Assembly: GCA_046329585.1 (NCBI GenBank) | Contig: JAXLUI010000001.1 | Coordinates: 2,108,001 to 2,172,000 of the forward strand | Length of the DNA: 64,000 bases | Direction of reading: 5' to 3' | Source of the DNA: DLKC01 sp002478885 | Lineage (GTDB): Bacteria > Bacteroidota > Bacteroidia > Chitinophagales > Chitinophagaceae | Shown here: in pieces, positions 45,301 through 52,662 of the stretch | How positions within the stretch are numbered: position 1 is the first letter of the stretch | How the letters are laid out: every line of letters starts with the position of its first letter | Made by a program: the position numbers and the translations under genes | The notes under the pieces: generated by a model | Database searches by the model: none | What the model saw: only the letters and a program-made list of their open reading frames with translations | Told to the model about the DNA's origin: nothing

Positions 45301-45777
45301 TCATGCCGTCAGCAGCACGGTCGCGTAAGCCATCAACCCCTCTTCCCTGCCCACAAAACCCATCCGCTCCGTGGTGGTGGCCTTGATCGAAACATCGCCC
45401 GTTTCAATGCAAAGGATCCCCGCGATCGTCTCCTGCATCAATGGTATAAACGGCTTGATCTTCGGGGCCTGCAGGCATAGCATCGTGTCAAGGTTATTCA
45501 CCTTGTAACCCGCCGCTTTGATCAGCTCAAAGCTTTGCTTTAATAAGATTTTACTGTCAATATTTTTGTACGCCGCCGACGTATCGGGGAAATGCTGGCC
45601 GATATCGCCAAGCGCCGCAGCGCCAAGCATTGCGTCGCAAATGGCGTGTAACAACACATCGGCATCACTGTGGCCTAGTGCGCCTTTTGTGTGGGGTATT
45701 TTTACGCCCCCGATCCATAGGTCTCTTCCTTCAACGAGCTGGTGAAAATCAACACCCATGCCTATTCGTAAACGCAT
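45301..45777 (-). CDS. ispF: 2-C-methyl-D-erythritol 2,4-cyclodiphosphate synthase
   Basis: 158 residues. Fifth step of the non-mevalonate isoprenoid pathway. The zinc site Asp10-x-His12 (GMGVDFHQL) and His in LGHSDADVLLHAICDAMLGA are present, as is the C-terminal ATTTERMGFVGREEGLMAYA. Normal length. Lies 65 bases upstream of dut on the same strand, behind the terminator of porV. Confidence 0.97.
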   Translation of the reverse strand: MRLRIGMGVDFHQLVEGRDLWIGGVKIPHTKGALGHSDADVLLHAICDAMLGAAALGDIGQHFPDTSAAYKNIDSKILLKQSFELIKAAGYKVNNLDTMLCLQAPKIKPFIPLMQETIAGILCIETGDVSIKATTTERMGFVGREEGLMAYATVLLTA

Positions 45778-45908
45778 ACAATTGTTTTGGCTGGTATAAA
45801 AAGATAGCCGCAGTTACGCGGCGGGACAAATATACAGTTAATGAAAATGCAAGCCCGGCTGGTAAACAGTAAAGCGGCAACAGCACTGCCGCCTGGGGTA
45901 TAAAAAGC

Positions 45909-45934
45909 TGAAGGGTGCGACGCAACAAAAGCGG
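45909..45934 (+). repeat. Dispersed intergenic element, copy
   Basis: TGAAGGGTGCGACGCAACAAAAGC; identical to the 56195 copy from AGGGTG through AAAAGC and followed here by a GCGGCC/GGCCGC-like run. It sits between the porV terminator and ispF. Confidence 0.65.
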
Positions 45935-45978
45935 CCACGCGGCCCTGCAGCCGGTCACCAAAGCCTCGGTTATTCCAA

Positions 45979-46008
45979 CAAAAATGCCGGGTTGTACAAC
46001 CCGGCATC
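45979..46008 (-). terminator. Intrinsic terminator after porV
   Basis: A perfect 24-base palindrome, ATGCCGGGTTGT with ACAACCCGGCAT (45984-46007), followed on the minus strand by five T residues. It starts 20 bases after the porV stop. Confidence 0.85.
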
Positions 46009-46028
46009 GCAATAATATATTGGCTTTA

Positions 46029-47189
46029 TCAGAAAGCGGAATCTTCGCCACTGCCGCCAAGATCAATCGTAAGGCCCAGCCTCAACGTGTTCGATAAAGG
46101 GTTACGTGTTACACCCTGCCCGGATGGGGCCAGGTAAGAAAAATTAAACCCGAACTGGTTGTATTTTAAACCTACGCCGGCAGTAAAATAACGGCGGCCA
46201 CCCTGCTCTTTACCTTCGTAAAAATAACCCGCCCTCAGCGAGAACTGGTCGTTATAAGTGTATTCGCCACCACCGGATATCGTCACTGCCTTGTTGCCAA
46301 ACGACTTGAACCAGCTTTCAAACACACTCATATTCCTGTAGTCTGCGAGGTTGGCAGAATCTTTTACGGGATCTTCGGGGTCGGTTGGTACAGGTGCACT
46401 GGGAACAAGCAGTTTGTTCACATCAAGGGCAAGGGTAAACTTACTTGTTTCATCAAATACCCAGGTATAACCAAGTCCAAGGCCCATATTGGCCGGGATA
46501 AAATCTTTTGACTGCGCATCATTGGTATAACCAATCTTACCGCCGAGGTTGGTAATGCTGATACCGTAGGTCAACCCTTCGCCATCTTCATTAAGCCCGT
46601 TGTGAAAAAGCGAAAGGTCGGCGGCAACAGTTTGCCCCGCCTTATAGGTAACGCCGTTTACACTCAAACCATTGGCAAGGTTAGAGTTGATATAACGCAA
46701 CGCAACACCCACGCTCAAATTATCAGAGATCTTTCTTGAATAACCAAAATCAAGCGCAAACTCACGCGGGTTGCTGGTAGATAAAGGGTTCCCCGCAAAA
46801 TCCACGAACTGTATCTGCCCGAGGTTAAAATACCGCAATCCCCCGGAAATGGCAGACTCGCCGTCAAGCTGGTAATAACCGCCCAGCGTCGTCAGGTACA
46901 CATCCTGGGCAATATCCTTTAACCACGGGGTATAAGTGGCGGCAAGGCCTCCGCGGCTTTTGGCAAAAGGGGTCTTCGCAAGGTTCCAGAAGTTGGAGTT
47001 GGCATCGGGGGCTGTGGCAACACCCACATCGCCCATACCACCACCACGTGCATCGGGTGATATCCGTAAAAAAGGAACCGCTGTGGTTACGATATTAATA
47101 GGTGCTGTTTCCTGTGCTTTTAATGCACTGCAGGCTGCGGTTAACAACAAAAAGGTTATAGTAGTTGACTTCACATTAATCCACTTCAT
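46029..47189 (-). CDS. porV: T9SS outer membrane protein PorV
   Basis: 386 residues with a signal peptide and a 14-strand-type beta-barrel. PorV carries T9SS cargo and is part of the PorU-PorV-PorZ attachment complex. Diagnostic stretches: PFLRISPDARGGGMGDVGVA near the N-terminus, NFWNLAKTPFAKSRGGLAAT, FALDFGYSRKISDNLSVGVA and the C-terminal NPLSNTLRLGLTIDL. It is divergent from gldJ with 354 bases between them. PorU, its usual neighbour in Flavobacterium, is not present here. Confidence 0.92.
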   Translation of the reverse strand: MKWINVKSTTITFLLLTAACSALKAQETAPINIVTTAVPFLRISPDARGGGMGDVGVATAPDANSNFWNLAKTPFAKSRGGLAATYTPWLKDIAQDVYLTTLGGYYQLDGESAISGGLRYFNLGQIQFVDFAGNPLSTSNPREFALDFGYSRKISDNLSVGVALRYINSNLANGLSVNGVTYKAGQTVAADLSLFHNGLNEDGEGLTYGISITNLGGKIGYTNDAQSKDFIPANMGLGLGYTWVFDETSKFTLALDVNKLLVPSAPVPTDPEDPVKDSANLADYRNMSVFESWFKSFGNKAVTISGGGEYTYNDQFSLRAGYFYEGKEQGGRRYFTAGVGLKYNQFGFNFSYLAPSGQGVTRNPLSNTLRLGLTIDLGGSGEDSAF

Positions 47190-47436
47190 TTAGTTAAGCA
47201 TTTTTTATCTGGTGAAAAATTGCGGCAATAGCTAAGTCTGTAACGATTCAGTATGCAGCGGTAAAATGAGTAGCGTTTTGGTCAATAATGGATTAGATTT
47301 AATGTTCAGAATCAGATGGTCATTTCATTCAATAGCCCGGCAAATATGTGACTTTTTTGCTTCTCACCCAACAATCAGCAGAAATCCGGCGTTTATGTGC
47401 CTGTAACGGCCAACGGTTGAGTTACTTGTACGGACA

Positions 47437-47471
47437 TTTGACGTTAATTTCTGTGAAATCTTATATATTCG
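47437..47471 (+). promoter_or_regulatory. Putative gldJ promoter
   Basis: TTTG at 47437-47440 and TATATTCG at 47464-47471, spaced 23 bases, fit the Bacteroidetes pattern with one mismatch. The -7 box is about 70 bases before the ATG and is the same octamer as at 7279. The rest of the 354-base porV-gldJ gap is AT-rich without other features. Confidence 0.35.
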
Positions 47472-47543
47472 CACAATCCCTTGAAAAAATACAATAATAA
47501 CTTTTAAATCACGTTCTCTAAAGTGATAAAAACGGTGATACCA

Positions 47544-49103
47544 ATGTTTAAATTATTCAGAAACGGATTATTTTTTTTAACCGCCCTTAGCTTCGCCGCT
47601 TGTAAAAACGGAAGCGTTTTTAAGAAAAAGCCTGAACATTCTGACGCAACAGGCTGGAATTACAACGATAAAAACCAGGGCGGCTACTATGTGATGAAGG
47701 CTAAAGATATCAAAACAGGCCCCGGTCTTGTTTTCGTACAGGGCGGTACATTCACCATGGGCGCATCGGAAGAAGATGTGATGGGCGACTGGAATAACGT
47801 GCCCCGCAGGGTTACGGTAAACTCCTTCTTCATCGATAAAACCGAAGTGGCCAACGTGCATTACCGCGAGTACCTGCACTGGCTCAACAATGTATTCTCC
47901 GACCCGCAATATGAAAGCGTCCTCCGTGCCGCTTACCCCGATACGCTGGTATGGCGTAGCGAACTTTCTTACAACGAACCTTACGTGGAATTCTATTTCC
48001 GCCATCCTTCCTATAACTACTATCCCGTTGTTGGCGTAACCTGGAAACAGGCATACGATTTTTGTATCTGGCGTACCGACAGGGTGAACGAAAAAGCCCT
48101 CATCGATGGTGGCTACCAGAACAAGAACGTGATAAAGCAGGAAATGAACGGCGGCGGACAGGATAACTTCAATACCAAGAGTTACCTCATGGGTGAATAC
48201 GATGGTATCCCGGGCAAACCTTCCACCAAGAAAAACCCGCTTCTCGACGCGCAGGGCCGCCCACGTACAAAAGTACAGTTTGAAGACGGTATCCTGTTCC
48301 CCGACTACAGGCTCCCGACAGAAGCAGAATGGGAATATGCTGCCTACGGTTACATCAACCAAAACCCACAGCCCCGCACTTCTGAAAAGAAAAGAGGGGA
48401 AGAGTTGATTGCCAATAAACAGATCTACGCCTGGAAAAACGATGGCTACGATAACCTCCGCTACACCAAAAAAGGTGCATGGCAGGGCGCTTATCTCGCC
48501 AACTTTAAACGCGGCAATGGCGACTACATGGGTACACCCGGTGGCCTGAATGACCGTTCAGCGATCCCCGCGCCTGTTACGTCTTTCTTCCCTAACGGGT
48601 TTGGTATCTATAACATGAGTGGTAACGTAAACGAGTGGGTTTCCGATGTGTACCGTCCCCAGACAGGATTGGAATCCGACGATATGAACCCATACCGTGG
48701 TAACGTCTTCAAAAAAGTGGACATGAGTGGTGGCCAGGGTAACCTGAGAGACAGCCTCGGCCGCATCAAAACCGTTCCCGAAAACGATTCCGACCTGGTT
48801 AACCGCAGGAACTACCAGCACTCCTACGCGATCAATTATCTCGATGGGGACTCGCTTAGCAAAACATATTACGGTTACGGTGTAACCACCCTGATCAGCG
48901 ATAAGTCACGCGTGATCAAAGGCGGTAGCTGGCTCGATATGCCTTATTGGTTAAGCCCCGGCGCACGCCGTTTCCTCGAAGAAGACCAGAGCAGCAGCAG
49001 CATCGGTTTCCGTTGCGCAATGAGCCACTTCGGACCGACCGAAGGAACTTCTTCCAAATTACAGAACGGTAACTTTTTCCCGAAATCAAGACAAAAGCGT
49101 TAA
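47544..49103 (+). CDS. gldJ: Gliding motility/T9SS lipoprotein GldJ
   Basis: 519 residues. Lipoprotein signal with Cys at about 18 (FLTALSFAAC). The rest is a formylglycine-generating-enzyme-like fold: GLVFVQGGTFTMGASEEDVM, NVPRRVTVNSFFIDKTEVAN, YRLPTEAEWEYAAYGYINQN, GIYNMSGNVNEWVSDVY and VIKGGSWLDMPYWLSPGARR. The GWNYNDKNQGGYYV opening and DVMGDWNN are GldJ-like rather than GldK/PorK-like. GldJ is needed for gliding and T9SS secretion. Start: ATG at 47544, since the GTG at 47523 adds only a short leader before the signal. Confidence 0.88.
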   Translation: MFKLFRNGLFFLTALSFAACKNGSVFKKKPEHSDATGWNYNDKNQGGYYVMKAKDIKTGPGLVFVQGGTFTMGASEEDVMGDWNNVPRRVTVNSFFIDKTEVANVHYREYLHWLNNVFSDPQYESVLRAAYPDTLVWRSELSYNEPYVEFYFRHPSYNYYPVVGVTWKQAYDFCIWRTDRVNEKALIDGGYQNKNVIKQEMNGGGQDNFNTKSYLMGEYDGIPGKPSTKKNPLLDAQGRPRTKVQFEDGILFPDYRLPTEAEWEYAAYGYINQNPQPRTSEKKRGEELIANKQIYAWKNDGYDNLRYTKKGAWQGAYLANFKRGNGDYMGTPGGLNDRSAIPAPVTSFFPNGFGIYNMSGNVNEWVSDVYRPQTGLESDDMNPYRGNVFKKVDMSGGQGNLRDSLGRIKTVPENDSDLVNRRNYQHSYAINYLDGDSLSKTYYGYGVTTLISDKSRVIKGGSWLDMPYWLSPGARRFLEEDQSSSSIGFRCAMSHFGPTEGTSSKLQNGNFFPKSRQKR

Positions 49104-49128
49104 ATAAAAACTCAAACTTCGAAGCTAA

Positions 49129-49159
49129 GATCCCGGCCCCGTGCCGGGATTTTTTTTGG
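49129..49159 (+). terminator. Intrinsic terminator after gldJ
   Basis: GATCCCGGC and GCCGGGATT pair around CCCGT, followed by eight T residues, about 25 bases after the stop. Confidence 0.88.
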
Positions 49160-49264
49160 GCCCGGCCCAGGCACAACCGGCAACATCGTTGCTACGCTCA
49201 CTGCAGCGCCTTCCTTAACCCCGGCAATGACTGAATATTAACCGCACTCTGCTAACTTTGCCGC

Positions 49265-50086
49265 ATGAATAATTTCCAGACCGAACTATTTGCTGCACAG
49301 CAGTACGACGAAAAGAATTTCTTCCTCATTGCCGGTCCATGTGTGATCGAAAGCGAGTCTTTGATTATGGAGGTTGCCGAAAGGGTCTATGCCATTTGCA
49401 AACGCCTCGGTATTCCTTATGTCTTTAAAGCAAGCTACCGCAAGGCAAACAGGACCAGCGCAGCTTCCTTTACCGGTTTGGGAGACGATACGGGGCTGCA
49501 CCTCCTCGGCAAACTAAAGACCGCCTTACAGCTCCCCGTTACAAGCGATATCCACGCACACGAAGAAGCAGCGCCCGCCGCCCAATACCTCGACATACTG
49601 CAAATCCCGGCCTTCCTTTGCCGCCAGACAGACCTGCTCCTTGCCGCCGCCGCTACCGGCAAAATAGTGAATGTAAAAAAGGGTCAGTTCCTCAGCGGCC
49701 CATCCATGAAATTCGCGGTAGAAAAAATATACAAAGCTGGAAACGAAAAAGTAATGCTCACCGAACGGGGTACCACCTTCGGCTACCAGGACCTGGTGGT
49801 AGACTACCGCAACATCCCATGGATGCAGGAGCTCAAGGTCCCGGTGATCATGGACTGCACGCACAGCCTGCAGCAGCCAAACCAGGCATCCGGCGTAACC
49901 GGGGGAAACCCGCAACTGATCGGCACAATCGCGAAGGCTGCCATCGCTGCAGGCGCCGACGGCCTGTTCATAGAAACACATCCCGACCCTGCATCTGCAA
50001 AAAGTGATGGCGCAAACATGCTGAAGCTCGACCTGCTCGAACCCTTGCTGGAACAATTGGTAAGGTTAAGAAAAGCAGTTGTTTAA
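49265..50086 (+). CDS. kdsA: 3-deoxy-8-phosphooctulonate synthase
   Basis: 273 residues. Joins phosphoenolpyruvate and arabinose 5-phosphate to make KDO 8-phosphate for lipopolysaccharide inner core. Motifs: FLIAGPCVIESESL, FKASYRKANRTSAASFTGLG, PVTSDIHAHEEA, IPAFLCRQTDLLLAAA, VKKGQFLSGPSMKF and GGNPQLIGTIAKAAIAAGAD. Normal length and motifs. It stands 105 bases after the gldJ terminator. Confidence 0.97.
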   Translation: MNNFQTELFAAQQYDEKNFFLIAGPCVIESESLIMEVAERVYAICKRLGIPYVFKASYRKANRTSAASFTGLGDDTGLHLLGKLKTALQLPVTSDIHAHEEAAPAAQYLDILQIPAFLCRQTDLLLAAAATGKIVNVKKGQFLSGPSMKFAVEKIYKAGNEKVMLTERGTTFGYQDLVVDYRNIPWMQELKVPVIMDCTHSLQQPNQASGVTGGNPQLIGTIAKAAIAAGADGLFIETHPDPASAKSDGANMLKLDLLEPLLEQLVRLRKAVV

Positions 50087-50122
50087 TGCTTGTCGCATCC
50101 CCGGCCGCGCAGGATTGTTACA

Positions 50123-50146
50123 GCACAGGTGTGCGACGCAACGGAA
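50123..50146 (+). repeat. Dispersed intergenic element, copy
   Basis: GCACAGGTGTGCGACGCAAC followed by GGAAGCCGC, 36 bases after the kdsA stop, between convergent genes. Confidence 0.65.
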
Positions 50147-50182
50147 GCCGCACCGCGTTCTGAAGATGGGCAATAAATACAC

Positions 50183-51226
50183 TTAGTTTTTCCTGCTCCT
50201 GGATACGATAAGGTCCTCGTCCTGTACAAGATGATGGTCAATACTGATTTCGCTCGGGAGAACACCAAACTCTTTTTTAAAGCTCCCGGCAAAATGCCCG
50301 AGGTTGGTATAGCCAACCATGATGCCTACTTCTTTTATAGCGTACTTGCCGGCCATTAAAAGGGTCTTGGCACGGAGCATCCGGTTCTTCTGGTAGTATT
50401 CGTAAATGGGTAGTCCATACATGGCTTTAAAGTCCCGCTTGAGCTTCGTAGGGCTCATGGCGGCCACCTTCGACAGGGTGGCGATAACCGGCGGCACCCC
50501 TGAAAAATCTTTGATCAGCATGGATTCTACCTTCATCAGCCGGTTGATCTCATCGTCTTTCAGCTTAATAAACTGGTTATTGTTTTCTAGCTTATCAATA
50601 AAACCGGTGACCAGTTTTTCTAAAAGTTGAAGCGCCCGGTTATGCACAAATTTCTGCCGGAACGGGTGCTCTATCCGCTCCTTGATCAGCTCATCCATGA
50701 TCACCCGGTAGTCAGTACCAATGGGCTCAGGGTTGCTGTTTTTTAGCTGTATCGAAAAATAGTTGGTAAGAAACTTATCGGCCAGCTCTTTACCCGCAAA
50801 CTCGCATAAAAAGTCATAGCCAAACATGATCTTGACAGACCTGATATGCGCCTTCGGCGGGAAAATAAACTTTGAGTTCGTTAAGGAACTGGTGAGCAGG
50901 ATCGCCTGCTTGCCAAGATTGTACACGTGTTGCTCTCCCGAAGAGTTGTAATTCAATTCTTTTTCCGGCTGGGAAGACTGGTTGAACTGGAGAATAAAAT
51001 TTGGGTGGCCCGCAACAGCCGTGCGGTGCATGGTAATACCACTGTTAAATACCGTCTCGCTCACCAGCACCGATATGCCGCCCGGCAGGTTAAAGGCAGA
51101 AAAAAAACCCTTTCCCAGCGGTTCTGTTAACAAAAGCGACCCCTCATTAACCGGCAGGTTAAAAGTCCGGGCAAGAAGGTTAACCAACCCTTTATAGTCA
51201 ACATTGTTATAACTAAGTTCTGTCAC
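50183..51226 (-). CDS. AraC-type regulator, first of a tandem pair
   Basis: 347 residues. The C-terminal 100 residues carry AraC-type helices (GVPPVIATLSKVAAMSPTKL, KRDFKAMYGLPIYEYYQKNR, YAIKEVGIMVGYTNLGHFAG). The N-terminal half is a beta-rich sensor aligned with that of the upstream paralogue: MTELSYNNVDYKGLVNLLAR. The second helix-turn-helix ends SFKKEFGVLPSEIS. It starts 9 bases after the paralogue's stop, so the two form one transcript with the PspC gene. Confidence 0.88.
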   Translation of the reverse strand: MTELSYNNVDYKGLVNLLARTFNLPVNEGSLLLTEPLGKGFFSAFNLPGGISVLVSETVFNSGITMHRTAVAGHPNFILQFNQSSQPEKELNYNSSGEQHVYNLGKQAILLTSSLTNSKFIFPPKAHIRSVKIMFGYDFLCEFAGKELADKFLTNYFSIQLKNSNPEPIGTDYRVIMDELIKERIEHPFRQKFVHNRALQLLEKLVTGFIDKLENNNQFIKLKDDEINRLMKVESMLIKDFSGVPPVIATLSKVAAMSPTKLKRDFKAMYGLPIYEYYQKNRMLRAKTLLMAGKYAIKEVGIMVGYTNLGHFAGSFKKEFGVLPSEISIDHHLVQDEDLIVSRSRKN

Positions 51227-51234
51227 AGCAGTGA

Positions 51235-52191
51235 TTATTTTGAAAGTTGCGAGCTTATTTCTGCTGGTAGTTGTTCAAAGGTTTTATAAAATGCTTTGTT
51301 GAAACTGCTCACGCTTGGAAAACCAAGATTGAAGGCGGTCTCCTTTACAGAATATCTTTTTGATAGCAACATGGCCTTGGCCTTGTTCATCCGGTGCTTT
51401 TGATAATACTGGTTAACCGGTAAACCAAACACCTCCTTGAACAATATTTTTAGTTTCGAGGGGCTCATCGCGGCAATACGCGCCAGCTGTGCAATGGCAG
51501 GCGGCTGTTGCGAAAAATCCTTTAGTAAAATATCTTCGGCCTCTTTGATCCGCTTCATCTCGCGGGAAGAGATCTTAAGGTTGCTGTTATTGCGCTCCGT
51601 GGTTTTGTATAAGCGCGTAAAAAAACGCTCTACAATACAGGCAATGCGGTTCTGGTAGATCATCTGTTCAAAACGCGCCGCATTCCCGGCTTTTACCACA
51701 TCATTCATCAGTCGTTTATATTCTGAATCCATCAGCTCATAAAAAAGCAATGGGGATTTTACAGTTATATAGTTCGTAAGAAGCTCACCCGCCAGCTCAT
51801 TGTCAAAATAATTTTCAAGCCAGGCCTTGCTCATCAGTATGCTCACCTGCCGCATCGTGGTATTGGCCGTAAGCATATAAAACCATTCCTGGTTGGTTTT
51901 GGCAAAAAACACCGACGACTTCGAAGTGCTCTCCTTTTCTGTCGATTCATCCAGTCTTAAAACATAAAATTCTTTTTCAGACTTACTGCGGTGAAAAAGG
52001 ATGCTCTCATAAGTAGTGCAATCATAAATAAGCAATTGCAAACCGTTTTGCAGGTTATACGATTTGAAATAGCCAACTCCCTTATCCGGGGTAAAATGCG
52101 CGACATTGTTGTTGCATTTCAATTTCAGGCATTTCGCAAAATACCTGCATATATCGTCATAGCTGGTAAGGTTGTATTCAATTTTAATCAC
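51235..52191 (-). CDS. AraC-type regulator, second of a tandem pair (GTG start)
   Basis: 319 residues with the start placed at the GTG at 52191 (VIKIEYNLTSYDDICRYFAK), which lines up with the N-terminus of the downstream paralogue. The frame is open to 52404, but the extra 71 codons overlap the PspC gene in another frame. The C-terminus has PPAIAQLARIAAMSPSKLKI, LFKEVFGLPVNQYYQKHRMN and SVKETAFNLGFPSVSSFNKA. Its two sensor halves and helices share clear paralogy with the neighbour. Regulon unknown. Confidence 0.83.
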   Translation of the reverse strand: MIKIEYNLTSYDDICRYFAKCLKLKCNNNVAHFTPDKGVGYFKSYNLQNGLQLLIYDCTTYESILFHRSKSEKEFYVLRLDESTEKESTSKSSVFFAKTNQEWFYMLTANTTMRQVSILMSKAWLENYFDNELAGELLTNYITVKSPLLFYELMDSEYKRLMNDVVKAGNAARFEQMIYQNRIACIVERFFTRLYKTTERNNSNLKISSREMKRIKEAEDILLKDFSQQPPAIAQLARIAAMSPSKLKILFKEVFGLPVNQYYQKHRMNKAKAMLLSKRYSVKETAFNLGFPSVSSFNKAFYKTFEQLPAEISSQLSK

Positions 52192-52208
52192 CTGCAATAA
52201 TGTATTTT

Positions 52209-52430
52209 CTAGAGATACTTTAAAGGATTGCGCCTGGCATTCAGAATATACTTTTTGATATTTAGCCAGAACGCCATAACCATATATAAAATCACAGGTG
52301 AGCCGAACGTAAGAAAAGAAATGTAAATAAACCAGAGACGGATTCTTGAAGTGGCTATACCAAGCTTTACGCCGATAGCCGAGCAAACACCGAATGCCTG
52401 CCATTCAATAAAATGTTTCAGTTTATACAT
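52209..52430 (-). CDS. PspC-domain small membrane protein
   Basis: 73 residues. The pattern FGVCSAIGVKLGIATSRIRLWFIYISFLTFGSPVILYM is split here as FGVCSAIGVKLGIATSRIRL and WFIYISFLTFGSPVILYMVM; it is the PspC fold with a GVCSxIxxxLGI start and one or two membrane segments. PspC-like proteins sense or respond to envelope stress. It lies 17 bases upstream of the GTG start of the AraC gene and is read in another frame from that gene's overlong ORF. Confidence 0.75.
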   Translation of the reverse strand: MYKLKHFIEWQAFGVCSAIGVKLGIATSRIRLWFIYISFLTFGSPVILYMVMAFWLNIKKYILNARRNPLKYL

Positions 52431-52662
52431 ACTTGCAATATATTAAATAGAAATGTTTCTGCAAACACTTTTATAAAACATTCGTTTTACAGTACATTCG
52501 CAAAATAACAAAACCACCCGGCGCAATAGCAATACAACGCCCGTTTGAAAAAGGTCACCGTGCAGGGAAAGGGAGTGCATTGTTAACCCGGTAGCATAAA
52601 AATCAAAAATCCAACCAAAAAACCAATACAGCATTTAAAAAACAAAATTTAAAATTCAGCAT

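Noticed and set aside
47577..48362. 261-codon minus-strand ORF
   Set aside because: Antisense shadow of gldJ, whose domain motifs are clear.
52192..52404. N-terminal extension of the second AraC gene
   Set aside because: Overlaps the PspC gene in another frame and has no counterpart in the paralogous regulator.
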